8,219 bases of DNA from Anaerolineaceae bacterium UBA6801. Its GTDB lineage: Bacteria; Chloroflexota; Anaerolineae; Anaerolineales; Anaerolineaceae. The notes under the pieces are model-generated. The model did no database searches. It worked only from the letters and a program-made list of their open reading frames with translations, and was not told the origin of the DNA. The stretch is from the NCBI GenBank assembly GCA_002452315.1, contig DKFH01000054.1:5468-13686 (forward strand), in the 5' to 3' direction. The translations under genes and the position numbers were made by a program. Numbering within the stretch: the stretch's first letter is position 1; the number at the start of each line of letters is the position of its first letter. Shown piece by piece: positions 1 to 6,601 of the stretch.

Positions 1-299
1 CCGGTTGCCGGTGACATATCGTGATTGCCGGTCAGCAAAAGCGTCAGGATACCCGCCCGTGAGAGCTGCATGATCCGTTTTCCCCATTCGCGCTGAAAGG
101 TCGGTGCCGGTGAGCGATCCTTGTAGGTGTCACCCGCGAAAATGACCAGATCAACGCTTTCTGAGATGGCAGTTTGCACAATCTCATCCAGGGATTTGAG
201 AAAATCCATCACCCGCAAGGGCAGGCCTGATTCCGGGTCGTGCCGCCCAAAGTTGGCCATGTCTATATGGGCATCAGCAAAGTGAAGGATTTTAACCAT
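1..299 (-). CDS. sbcD: SbcD-like DNA repair exonuclease (metallophosphoesterase), N-terminal part, cut by window edge
   Basis: Reading the minus strand from the ATG at 299 gives 99 complete codons with no stop before the left edge. The protein begins MVKILHFADAHIDMANFG and carries the calcineurin-like metallophosphoesterase signatures in order: D9-x-H11 (DAH), G56-D57 (AGDTY) and G91-N-H-D94. These residues bind the two metal ions, usually Mn2+, in the family. In the SbcCD (Mre11-Rad50 type) complex the D subunit is the nuclease that cleaves DNA hairpins and blocked double-strand ends, partnered by the SbcC ATPase. No sbcC is visible; it would lie beyond the left edge if present. The start is well supported by an extended Shine-Dalgarno at 306-314. 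The gene lies 129 nt downstream of the CDP-alcohol phosphatidyltransferase on the same strand. That gap (300-428) holds only a 12-base palindrome, GGATGGTCATCC at 375-386, and no convincing terminator. A generic metallophosphoesterase of unknown substrate is the alternative. Confidence 0.88.
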   Translation of the reverse strand, partial: MVKILHFADAHIDMANFGRHDPESGLPLRVMDFLKSLDEIVQTAISESVDLVIFAGDTYKDRSPAPTFQREWGKRIMQLSRAGILTLLLTGNHDMSPAT

Positions 300-305
300 G
301 TCTAA

Positions 306-314
306 GATCACCTT
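306..314 (-). promoter_or_regulatory. Extended Shine-Dalgarno of the sbcD-like gene
   Basis: On the minus strand the bases read AAGGTGATC, ending 6 nt before the ATG at 299. This is an unusually long match to the anti-Shine-Dalgarno at the 16S rRNA 3' end (the AAGG..GTGATC consensus with two bases missing). It fixes the start codon and suggests strong independent initiation of this gene despite the 129-nt gap from the gene upstream. Confidence 0.7.
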
Positions 315-428
315 TTCTAATCTGGTTAAGGTGTAGTTTATTAAATACGCGACAAAGCCGGCAGAAGCTGGACCGGATGGTCATCCTGGGTCAGCGATGG
401 CCTTAAGCGCACGGCTTGTTGACGGGCT

Positions 429-1154
429 TTATTCGTTTTGGTTCTGCGTTTTACGCTCTTTGGCCAGCCTGCGTTCAAGGCGTTTTTCATCCAGCAGCCT
501 GAGTTTGCGCGCTTGGATGGATGTGTTGACCATAAAGTACAGGAACAAGACCAGGGCCAGCGTGCCTGCGACCAGATTGTACAAGCTGGTCACGCCTACC
601 AGCGGCAAGTTAAAGGTCACTTCACCGAGAAAGAAGATCACGATGTTGACGATGATGGCCAGCAAGCGGATCTCTGTCGGGCCGATCAACACACTGGTGA
701 TGGTGAATACACCGGTCACATAGGTGATCAGGTAAACCATGATAGAAACCAGCAGATAGCTGATCAATAGCATGCAAGCCACCACCAAATTGACATAGGG
801 TGAGAGCCCCAAACCGATGAAGATCAACACCGCGCTGAGGGCATCCACCCAGTGATCGATCAGGAAGCCATAACGCGGCCGTTCGATTTTTCGGTAGCGG
901 GCCACAGTGCCATCCAGGCTGTCGCCGAACCAGTTGAGCACAAAACCCAGGCTGGCTAACCATAGATAGTTGGGACTGGCGTTGGTGAGGATATAGCTGA
1001 CGAAGATCAGCACAGATGCGCCAATCCCGATCCAGGTCAGGATATCGGGGGTGATCCAGGCTGGCATGTGAGCAGCCAGCCACTGCAGGGCAGGCCGCTC
1101 CAAAAAGCCAAGCAGGATTTTGTTCTCCCTTTTATGTTCTTCTACGTTTGTCAT
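429..1154 (-). CDS. CDP-alcohol phosphatidyltransferase family integral membrane enzyme
   Basis: A 241-residue membrane protein with a complete CDP-alcohol phosphotransferase signature, D-x2-D-G-x2-A-R-x9-G-x3-D-x3-D: D78, D81, G82, A85, R86, G96, D100 and D104. In this family these residues bind Mg2+ and the CDP-lipid and displace CMP with an alcohol (glycerol-3-phosphate, inositol phosphate, serine or another polyol). About six hydrophobic segments follow the family plan (roughly 38-57, 62-76, 106-118, 122-147, 162-178 and 191-210). The C-terminal 30 residues are highly charged and probably cytoplasmic. The frame stays open upstream to an ATG at 1223, but that would overlap the acyltransferase by 46 nt. 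The ATG at 1154 has AAAGGG just upstream and leaves a 23-nt gap, so it was preferred. The gene probably shares a transcript with the acyltransferase. The alcohol substrate (glycerol-P, inositol-P or other) cannot be told from the motif. Confidence 0.88.
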   Translation of the reverse strand: MTNVEEHKRENKILLGFLERPALQWLAAHMPAWITPDILTWIGIGASVLIFVSYILTNASPNYLWLASLGFVLNWFGDSLDGTVARYRKIERPRYGFLIDHWVDALSAVLIFIGLGLSPYVNLVVACMLLISYLLVSIMVYLITYVTGVFTITSVLIGPTEIRLLAIIVNIVIFFLGEVTFNLPLVGVTSLYNLVAGTLALVLFLYFMVNTSIQARKLRLLDEKRLERRLAKERKTQNQNE

Positions 1155-1158
1155 TTTG

Positions 1159-1164
1159 CCCTTT
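1159..1164 (-). promoter_or_regulatory. Shine-Dalgarno choosing the 1154 start
   Basis: On the minus strand AAAGGG lies 4 nt before the ATG at 1154. Its presence, and the overlap with the acyltransferase that the upstream in-frame ATG at 1223 would create, decide the start of the CDP-alcohol phosphatidyltransferase. Confidence 0.5.
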
Positions 1165-1177
1165 CTACTTGCTTTAA

Positions 1178-2080
1178 TTATATGCCTAAAAATTGCGGCC
1201 ACACCGGGTAGAACATCGCCCATTGCTGGGGATATTTTTTAATAATTTTCTCTGCTTCCCCTAAAACTTTATGGGTATTGGTGAGGATTTCAGTTTCGAG
1301 GTCATCATAACGCTCTAACCAAATTGGCGCTGAACCTTCTAAATAATAGATGCCGTCGGGCAGGTAAACCGCAGCAAACACAAACACCGGTACTTCAGCT
1401 TCCAGTGCCATGCGCACGTAAGTCACTGGTAGATGCGCGGGGTGGCCAAAAAAATGCGGCTGATACTTTTCATGAAAACCTTTTTCCAAGGGCCGGTCTA
1501 GGCCGGTGAGAACGCTACCGCCTTCCCGCAGGCGTTGCCGGGCTTGTCTGAACGCGCTCAGGCTCATTGGTGTGACGGTGACGCTCCGCCGTTGCCGGAG
1601 TTCATTTTGCCACCGGTAGGTGGCCACCGGGTCTGGATAGGATAAGACTTGCACATTGATATCATTGAGGGCCAGTGCATAGCCCATCAGGTCAAAGTTG
1701 CTTAAATGCGGGCAGACCACCACGCAAGGCTCGTTATTTGCGATGCGCGTGATGGCGGCTTCAGCTTCTGGGCTGAAGCGGATGATCTCCTCTAGTTTTT
1801 CTGGCCGGGAGAGGAAGTATAAATAATCAAAGAAGCACTTGGCAGCCGAGCGAAATACAAGCCGGGGGAAGCGGTTTAATTCTTTCCGGGTCAACTGCTG
1901 GTTGTGGAGCACCCATTGGTTGGCGCGGATCGCCTGGATCAGGGGTAATTTCCTAAGGCTGCCCACAACGGTCCCAATCAGGCTGGCGATCAATAAACCG
2001 ACTTTCCGGGGCAGGACCTTGCCCAGCAGGATCAGGAATTGAAAAGGAACTGGCAGATGTTTAAACTCGCGTAAATTCAT
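1178..2080 (-). CDS. LpxL/PatA-type lysophospholipid acyltransferase
   Basis: A 300-residue protein with the glycerolipid acyltransferase HX4D box, H125-LSNF-D130 in the stretch VVCPHLSNFDLMG. It also has a second block with D195-R196-P197 and a third with FFG (210-212) and P218, followed by the family-like ending YPQQWAMFYPVWPQF (283-297). In the LpxL/HtrB/PatA superfamily the His-Asp pair drives acyl transfer from acyl-ACP or acyl-CoA to a lipid or glycolipid hydroxyl at the inner face of the membrane. The N-terminal hydrophobic stretch (about 10-42) could anchor it. The length fits the family. The start is fixed: an in-frame TAG lies seven codons upstream and no other start codon lies between. 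There is no recognisable Shine-Dalgarno, so initiation may be weak or leaderless. It is the first gene of the minus-strand pair. Because it sits beside a CDP-alcohol enzyme, a PatA-like role on a phosphoglycolipid is more attractive than lipid A acylation, but this is inference. Confidence 0.85.
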   Translation of the reverse strand: MNLREFKHLPVPFQFLILLGKVLPRKVGLLIASLIGTVVGSLRKLPLIQAIRANQWVLHNQQLTRKELNRFPRLVFRSAAKCFFDYLYFLSRPEKLEEIIRFSPEAEAAITRIANNEPCVVVCPHLSNFDLMGYALALNDINVQVLSYPDPVATYRWQNELRQRRSVTVTPMSLSAFRQARQRLREGGSVLTGLDRPLEKGFHEKYQPHFFGHPAHLPVTYVRMALEAEVPVFVFAAVYLPDGIYYLEGSAPIWLERYDDLETEILTNTHKVLGEAEKIIKKYPQQWAMFYPVWPQFLGI

Positions 2081-2112
2081 CTTGGGATACGGATATGACT
2101 AGAAAAATGATA

Positions 2113-2150
2113 GTTGATTTCAACAGCAATGTTACCATACCACTGTTGAA
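2113..2150. promoter_or_regulatory. Operator-like inverted repeat upstream of the acyltransferase
   Basis: TTCAACAG at 2119-2126 is matched by its exact reverse complement CTGTTGAA at 2143-2150, 16 nt apart. The left arm also forms a compact dyad, GTTGA-TT-TCAAC (2113-2124), and the right arm begins a degenerate second copy, GTTGA-AC-TAAC (2145-2156), 32 bp away, about three helical turns. It lies 33-70 bp upstream of the acyltransferase ATG, where a repressor site would fit. It could also be a chance feature; no regulator is identified. Confidence 0.3.
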
Positions 2151-2183
2151 CTAACCATTTTACTTCAAATCTGCATTCTTTGT

Positions 2184-2391
2184 AGGGCAATCGCAAAGTG
2201 GGGATATGTCTGTAATATCATTTTTCGTGAGTTATTTGACCCCATCCCCAGCCTTGAACGAAGTAAAACCCCTGTAGCGAAGCGGAAGTGGGCTCCCCTC
2301 GGGAGGGGAAGGGTGCCTGGAGGGCGGGAAGGGGTGTTTACAGAGTGAAGATCGTTGAGACAATAAGAATGTTTGACTTTGCGATTGCCCT
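2184..2391. repeat. MITE-like palindromic element with perfect 16-bp terminal inverted repeats
   Basis: AGGGCAATCGCAAAGT at 2184-2199 is repeated exactly as its reverse complement, ACTTTGCGATTGCCCT, at 2376-2391. Inside, ACCCCATCCC (2239-2248) pairs at 9 of 10 positions with GGGAAGGGGT (2326-2335). Both pairs share the same centre near 2287, so the two inverted repeats are nested and the whole unit could fold back on itself. A third short hairpin, TCCCCTC/GAGGGGA (2294-2300 and 2303-2309), lies near the middle. No open frame inside looks like a protein, and no clear target-site duplication was found at either boundary. The size, nested symmetry and lack of coding are typical of miniature inverted-repeat or palindromic elements scattered in bacterial genomes. 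Copy number elsewhere cannot be seen here. Confidence 0.6.
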
Positions 2392-2423
2392 GGCCAAACC
2401 ATCTGCGATTAAATATGCTTACA

Positions 2424-2434
2424 TGTGGTATATT
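2424..2434 (+). promoter_or_regulatory. Candidate extended -10 promoter of the glycosyltransferase operon
   Basis: TATATT at 2429-2434 is preceded by TGG, giving a TGn-TATATT extended -10 with one mismatch to TATAAT. The expected -35 position (about 2406-2411) shows no good match, as is tolerated for extended -10 promoters. Transcription would begin near 2441 and leave a leader of about 70 nt before the ATG at 2513. It lies just outside the right end of the palindromic element. This is a weak prediction by eye. Confidence 0.22.
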
Positions 2435-2512
2435 TTCATTCAACGGAGTCATCAAAGCCTTCAGTCTCAATTGACTGGATGGCAATCCAAACGGTCCGTA
2501 GACGAGTTAGCC

Positions 2513-3637
2513 ATGAATATTGTCAGTATCAGCGCATCGTTTATCCCAGCCAATACCGCCAACAGCATCCAGGTCCTCAAGGCGACACAAGCGCTGGCGG
2601 GGTTGGGGCACCGGGTGACTTTACTGGTGCCGGGAACCACAGCCACGCCCTGGGCGGATTTGCAGGCGCATTACGGTCTGCAGCATGCTTTGGAGATCAT
2701 CTGGATTCCTGAAAATCTGGCCTTCAAACGCTATGACTTTGCCATCAAAGCGGTACAAAGGGCGCGTCAGCTGGGCGCAGATCTGGTCTACACCTGGATG
2801 CTGCAAGCCGGGGTGCTGGCGTTGTGGAGGGGATTGCCCACGATCCTTGAGCTTCATGACCGGGTGACGGGCAGGGTGGGCCCGTGGCTCTTTCGGCAGT
2901 TTTGTGCTTCGAAAACCTGCCAGCGGGTGTTGACCAATACAGACGCGCTTAAACGCATGCTGATGGCTGACTTCCAGCTGGAACCAAATGCAGTGGATAT
3001 TTTGACGGCCCCTAATGGGGTGGATTTAGAGCGTTACCAGGGCCTGCCTGCTCCCGTAACAGCCCGCCAGGCACTGGGCTTACCCGATCGGTTCACAGCG
3101 GGGTACACTGGCCACTTTTATGCCGGTAGAGGGATGGATTTGATGTTTGAATTAGCAAAGGCCCTGCCCGAGATTCATTTCCTGTGGGTCGGCGGCGAGG
3201 ATGACTCAGTGGCCTATTGGAAGGGCAGGCTGACATCTACCGGCCTGAACAACCTCACCCTGACGGGGTTTGTGCCCAATGAAGCCTTACCCCACTACCA
3301 GGCGGCTGCTGACGTCCTTTTGATGCCCTATGGCCGCCAGATCGCGGGCAGCGGGGGCGGGGATTCGGCCAAAATTGCCAGCCCGATGAAGATGTTTGAA
3401 TACATGGCTGCGGGACGGGCGATTATCAGCAGTGACCTGCCTGTGATCCACGAGGTGTTGAACGCTGAGATGGCGGTATTTTGTCCGCCTGATGACCTGC
3501 CCGCCTGGGTAGACGCGTTATCAACGCTAAGGGCACAGCCATCTGCCTGCCAGGCTTTGGGCGAGGCTGCCCGCTCGGCGGTAGAAGGCTACACCTGGAC
3601 CGCGCGGGCGGAAAGAGCGCTTTCAGGCTTGATTTAA
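2513..3637 (+). CDS. GT4-family (GT-B fold) glycosyltransferase
   Basis: A 374-residue retaining glycosyltransferase of the GT4/Glycos_transf_1 type, expected to act in the cytoplasm or at the membrane face and transfer a sugar from a nucleotide donor. The N-terminal Rossmann half begins MNIVSISASFIPANTANSIQ. The C-terminal donor half shows NGVD (168-171), GYTGHFYAGRGMD (197-209), the GGE turn (227-229), FVPNEALPHYQAAADVLLMPY (253-273, given only by its ends F253 and Y273 as landmarks) and the SPMKMFEYMAAGRAII block (290-305). E296 is the second glutamate of the EX7E motif. The usual first glutamate position is I288, inside a glycine-rich loop, as in the SPxKxFEYMA subgroup. The reading frame is open upstream to 2288, but the fold begins at MNIV and the extension runs through the palindromic repeat, so the ATG at 2513 was chosen. 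The Shine-Dalgarno is weak. It is the first gene of the plus-strand operon. Acceptor and sugar are unknown; a PimA-like lipid acceptor is possible. Confidence 0.85.
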   Translation: MNIVSISASFIPANTANSIQVLKATQALAGLGHRVTLLVPGTTATPWADLQAHYGLQHALEIIWIPENLAFKRYDFAIKAVQRARQLGADLVYTWMLQAGVLALWRGLPTILELHDRVTGRVGPWLFRQFCASKTCQRVLTNTDALKRMLMADFQLEPNAVDILTAPNGVDLERYQGLPAPVTARQALGLPDRFTAGYTGHFYAGRGMDLMFELAKALPEIHFLWVGGEDDSVAYWKGRLTSTGLNNLTLTGFVPNEALPHYQAAADVLLMPYGRQIAGSGGGDSAKIASPMKMFEYMAAGRAIISSDLPVIHEVLNAEMAVFCPPDDLPAWVDALSTLRAQPSACQALGEAARSAVEGYTWTARAERALSGLI

Positions 3638-3657
3638 TTGGGTTTTGTGGTGAAATT

Positions 3658-5010
3658 GTGATCATGTTTGGTGAATCGAAAAGAAGTTTAGTCATATGGC
3701 TGGCCATTGTTCTGATTCTGGCGATTGGCCTGAGGGTTTGGTTATGGACCAGCTACCCGCCAGTGGCTTACAGTGATACCGCCAGTTACCGGCGGTCTGC
3801 TGAGGCCGTTCTGGGTGGGTTTGAGGCTTATGACGGTACCCGCACACCCGGCTACCCCGTTTGGATGGCCCTGCTGGGGCCGGACCGCGTCGTGTATGCG
3901 TCACAGCTGGTGCTGGGGCTGGGGATCACCCTGGTGTGGTTTTACATTGGGTACCGGTCCACAGGCAAACCCTTTATGGGCGGGTTGGCAGCCCTGGCCC
4001 ACACGTTAAATCCTGGCCAGCTCTTCTTTGAGGCCAACCTGCTTACCGAAACACTATCCACGTTTTGGTTAATGCTGGCCTTTTTAGGCGCGTTTGTATG
4101 GCTTGAAAACCAAAATTGCCGCAGATGGTGGCTGGGATTAGCCATTGGGTTGACAGCGTCCCTGGCCGCCCTCACCCGTCCGCTGTTCATCTTTATGCCC
4201 ATTTGGTTGGCGTTGTGTTTGGCCTTCTCTGTTGATGTGCGCAAACTGCGCCTGGATTGGAAACCTCTGGCAGCGATTCTATTACCGGCGATCCTGCTGG
4301 TGGGGGGCTGGATGCGCTGGATCCAGAACAATTACCATACGTTCAGCCTGACCACCATGACCGGGTATCACCTGGTACAGCACACCGGCTATTACTTTGA
4401 AGCTGTACCGGATGAATACGCAGATTTGCGGGAGGTTTACCTGGACTATCGTGATGCCCGCATGGCCGAGACGGGCACCCAGGGCAACACGATCTGGGAT
4501 GCGATCCCTGCCATGCAAGCCGTGAGCGGTTTGAGCTTTTACCAGCTCTCTCGCACCTTGCAAAGCATTTCAATCGACCTGATCTTGTCTCACCCCGGTG
4601 AATATCTCTCACGGGTGTTGAGGGGTTGGTGGCTGTTTTGGCGGGCCCCGGTTTACTGGGATGCGGGCGGCATAACCTCCCAGAGATTGGTTGCTGTGCT
4701 ATCGGTTGGGATCCTCGGCGCCCGTGGTGTGCTGGTGGCGGTCAACCTGATCTTTGTGGTCGCCAGCCTGGCTGTTTTGATCTCAAAACGCCTGCGAGAG
4801 GCCTGGGCTATCACCCCCTTCCATGTGCTGCTAGCGGGGTCTGTGTGGGCGTCTTCCGTGGCCTCTTCGCTGATGGATCATGGCGATAACCCACGCTTCC
4901 TGGTGCCGTTGCAAACGGTTGTGGTCTTTCTGGTGCTGTGGATGGTTTATCGGTCCTGGGAGGTTTGGATTGTGCCCAAGCGGCAAAAAGCGAGGGCAGA
5001 AAATGCGTGA
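3658..5010 (+). CDS. GT-C membrane glycosyltransferase, GT39/PMT_2-like
   Basis: A 450-residue protein with about ten hydrophobic segments, beginning at 11-29 and ending at 414-431. The first external loop has the acidic residue D40 in AYSDTASY and then T61-R-T-P-G-Y-P67. This D followed by R-x-PGYP is the usual signature of GT39/ArnT-like enzymes, which take sugar from a polyprenyl-phosphate donor on the outer face of the membrane. Other landmarks are LTRP (172-175), a large soluble stretch around 225-320 and a C-terminal DHGDNPRF (407-414). It starts with GTG at 3658, 20 nt after the glycosyltransferase stop; GGTGA at 3649-3653 is 4 nt upstream. An in-frame ATG at 3664 is the alternative, with a 10-nt spacing. 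The donor is probably the product of the DPMS-like GT2 downstream. The acceptor (lipid, polysaccharide or protein) is unknown. Confidence 0.8.
   Translation: MIMFGESKRSLVIWLAIVLILAIGLRVWLWTSYPPVAYSDTASYRRSAEAVLGGFEAYDGTRTPGYPVWMALLGPDRVVYASQLVLGLGITLVWFYIGYRSTGKPFMGGLAALAHTLNPGQLFFEANLLTETLSTFWLMLAFLGAFVWLENQNCRRWWLGLAIGLTASLAALTRPLFIFMPIWLALCLAFSVDVRKLRLDWKPLAAILLPAILLVGGWMRWIQNNYHTFSLTTMTGYHLVQHTGYYFEAVPDEYADLREVYLDYRDARMAETGTQGNTIWDAIPAMQAVSGLSFYQLSRTLQSISIDLILSHPGEYLSRVLRGWWLFWRAPVYWDAGGITSQRLVAVLSVGILGARGVLVAVNLIFVVASLAVLISKRLREAWAITPFHVLLAGSVWASSVASSLMDHGDNPRFLVPLQTVVVFLVLWMVYRSWEVWIVPKRQKARAENA
4992..4996 (+). promoter_or_regulatory. Shine-Dalgarno inside the preceding gene, deciding the 5003 start
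   Basis: GAGGG lies 6 nt before the ATG at 5003, within the last codons of the first GT-C gene. It supports 5003 rather than the ATG at 4880 in the same frame, which would overlap the first GT-C gene by 131 nt. The 8-nt gene overlap suggests translational coupling. Confidence 0.6.
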
Positions 5011-6571
5011 GCGAATTATCAGTAAAACCCTGCTAATCCATCTTGGGGCGATCCTGGGTGCCAGCCTGGGGGCCGGTGCGCTCATCCAAGGCGTCTTGGG
5101 GTATGAGCGCTTCTGGGCGGGGTTGTTCTCGATTGCGCTGCTGCTGTTCCTGGTTAGCTGCGGCCTGTACCTTGCCTGGAAGCAGGCTGGCGCTGGTAAA
5201 GCGCTGGCATGGATGATGGTCGTGGCCTTTATCATCCGCCTAGGTTACGGTGTTCTGCTGGGCTGGGGCTTACCCCGCTATGGGTATGACGAACGGCCTC
5301 AGCAAGCCGGTTATGTGTTTGAAGATGCTTATCGCCGGGATCGCAATGCCTGGACGTTATCTCGCAGTGACCAGCCGCTGACCAGGGCCTTCAGCGATGA
5401 CTACGAGGAGGACCAATATGGCGGATTGATGGCGCTGAGCGGGCTGGTTTACCGTTACATCAGCCCGGATGTGCACCGCCCGATTTTGATGGTCATTTTA
5501 GCCGCAGGGGCTATGGCGCTCAGTGTGCCCTTCCTGATGGGGGGACTGAAGAACAGGGTCAGTCTGCAGGCGTCCTTGTGGGCAGGCTGGATTTTGGTGC
5601 TTTACCCGGATGGTGTTTTGCTGGGCGCCTCGCAGATGCGTGAACCGTTTTTGATCCTGTTTTTCACCATGATGTTCTGGGCAGCTTCCCGTTGGCTGGA
5701 CCGCAAGGCGAATGGGCTCTCTATGAGCATGCTGGGACTGAGCGCTGCAGGCCTGTTGCTGTTTTCTTCCAGGGTGGCCTTGCCAATGATTGGGGTGGTG
5801 ATTTTGTGGGTTTGGGTGGTCAAATCAGTCCTGCTGCCGAAAACCTGGATGAAAATCCTGGGGTGGCTGCTGATTCTGCTGACTGTATTGGTTGGCTTGT
5901 GGCTAATGCAAGATTGGTTGGTAGCTGTCCTGCATTGGGATACGCTGCAAACCATTTCGCGGTCGGGCCGGGTTCAATTTCACCTGGACGGGTTACCAGG
6001 CTGGCTGCACTTCCCCTTCATCCTCACTTACGGCATCTTACAGCCGGTGCTTCCGGCCGCCATTGCTGCGCCTGCCCCCTGGATCTGGCAGAGTTTGGCG
6101 ATCTTCAGGGCTTTAGGCTGGTATTTATTGTTTCCACTGCTGGCCTACACTCTTGTTCGCGTGTGGCGTTTGGCGCCTTCCCAGCAGCGGAAATTTATCC
6201 TGGTGTTCGTGATTATTGTGTGGGTGTGGGTCCTGGTGGCATCTGCCCGCGCAGGTGGTGACCAGTGGGATAACCCGCGCTACCGGACGGTCTTCCTGCC
6301 GTGGATAGCCATTGTGGCCGGATGGGGGGTTGCCACAGCCAGGCAGACCCAGGACCGCTGGTTGAAACGGATCTTTTTGATTGAGGGCATTTTTCTGCTA
6401 TTTTTCACCCAGTGGTATATCAGCCGGTATTATCCGTACTTTCCACGGCTGGATTTATGGGTAATGGTTGGATTGATTGTTTTATTAAGCCTTGGGGTGG
6501 TGGTTGTGGGTTGGGTGTTAGATTCCAGGCGGAATCAACACTCCTTGACGCAAGATGGGGAATCATTATAA
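5003..6571 (+). CDS. Second polytopic GT-C-like membrane glycosyltransferase
   Basis: A 522-residue, strongly hydrophobic protein with roughly 11-13 membrane segments (first 11-29, 40-59 and 68-88; last 457-473 and 485-506). The first large loop (about 90-155) holds acidic groups: E107-D108 in GYVFEDAYRRD, D132-D133, and E135-E136-D137 just before QYGGLMALSGLVYRY. Acidic pairs in this loop are the usual metal or catalytic site of GT-C enzymes. A second landmark is MREP (212-215), and near the C-terminus D423-N-P-R-Y-R428, which resembles the DNPRF of the gene before it. Unlike its neighbour it lacks the R-x-PGYP motif, so it belongs to a different GT-C branch. It overlaps the previous gene by 8 nt and so is probably translated with it. 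The likely role is sugar transfer from a polyprenyl-P-sugar outside the cytoplasm. A polymerase or ligase of the Wzy/WaaL type is less likely but cannot be excluded. Confidence 0.72.
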   Translation: MRERIISKTLLIHLGAILGASLGAGALIQGVLGYERFWAGLFSIALLLFLVSCGLYLAWKQAGAGKALAWMMVVAFIIRLGYGVLLGWGLPRYGYDERPQQAGYVFEDAYRRDRNAWTLSRSDQPLTRAFSDDYEEDQYGGLMALSGLVYRYISPDVHRPILMVILAAGAMALSVPFLMGGLKNRVSLQASLWAGWILVLYPDGVLLGASQMREPFLILFFTMMFWAASRWLDRKANGLSMSMLGLSAAGLLLFSSRVALPMIGVVILWVWVVKSVLLPKTWMKILGWLLILLTVLVGLWLMQDWLVAVLHWDTLQTISRSGRVQFHLDGLPGWLHFPFILTYGILQPVLPAAIAAPAPWIWQSLAIFRALGWYLLFPLLAYTLVRVWRLAPSQQRKFILVFVIIVWVWVLVASARAGGDQWDNPRYRTVFLPWIAIVAGWGVATARQTQDRWLKRIFLIEGIFLLFFTQWYISRYYPYFPRLDLWVMVGLIVLLSLGVVVVGWVLDSRRNQHSLTQDGESL

Positions 6572-6588
6572 TTCAAATACGGATTATT

Positions 6589-6594
6589 AAAGGA
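6589..6594 (+). promoter_or_regulatory. Shine-Dalgarno of the GT2 gene, deciding between TTG 6599 and GTG 6602
   Basis: AAAGGA lies 7 nt before the GTG at 6602 and 4 nt before an adjacent in-frame TTG at 6599. The better spacing and the better start codon favour GTG. The difference is one residue. Confidence 0.55.
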
Positions 6595-6601
6595 AGATTT
6601 G

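Larger units (their letters stand above)
2081..2512. other. Divergent intergenic region between the acyltransferase and the GT4 operon
   Basis: A 432-nt stretch with no credible gene. It must hold the promoters of both divergent transcripts. From left to right it contains an operator-like inverted repeat (2113-2150), a roughly 208-bp palindromic element (2184-2391) and a candidate plus-strand promoter (around 2429). A frame open through 2288-2512 continues into the glycosyltransferase, but it runs through the repeat and shows no family resemblance, so it is treated as non-coding. Confidence 0.7.

Noticed and set aside
300..383. A minus-strand frame of about 30 codons from ATG 383, ending in the sbcD-like start region.
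   Set aside because: It is short, has no domain, and overlaps the start and ribosome site of the sbcD-like gene in another frame.
1155..1223. A longer N-terminus for the CDP-alcohol phosphatidyltransferase from ATG 1223.
   Set aside because: It overlaps the acyltransferase by 46 nt and lacks any family sequence, whereas 1154 has a ribosome site.
2293..2309. GC-rich hairpin (CTCCCCTC then GAGGGGA) as a rho-independent terminator.
   Set aside because: There is no T-run after it on either strand and no gene ends nearby; it is better explained as part of the palindromic element.
2373..2378. TTGACT as a -35 box at the inner edge of the right terminal repeat.
   Set aside because: No -10-like hexamer lies 16-19 nt downstream.
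2165..2485. A minus-strand open frame of 106 codons across the divergent intergenic region.
   Set aside because: It covers almost exactly the inverted-repeat element and reads like a translated repeat; no start signal or domain is visible.
2288..2512. A 75-codon N-terminal extension of the GT4 gene from an in-frame ATG at 2288.
   Set aside because: It runs through the palindromic element, has low-complexity Gly/Arg content and no family resemblance, and the GT-B fold begins at MNIV (2513).
4880..5002. An upstream in-frame ATG (4880) for the second GT-C, adding 41 residues.
   Set aside because: It would overlap the first GT-C gene by 131 nt, its sequence looks like an out-of-frame read, and a good Shine-Dalgarno precedes 5003.
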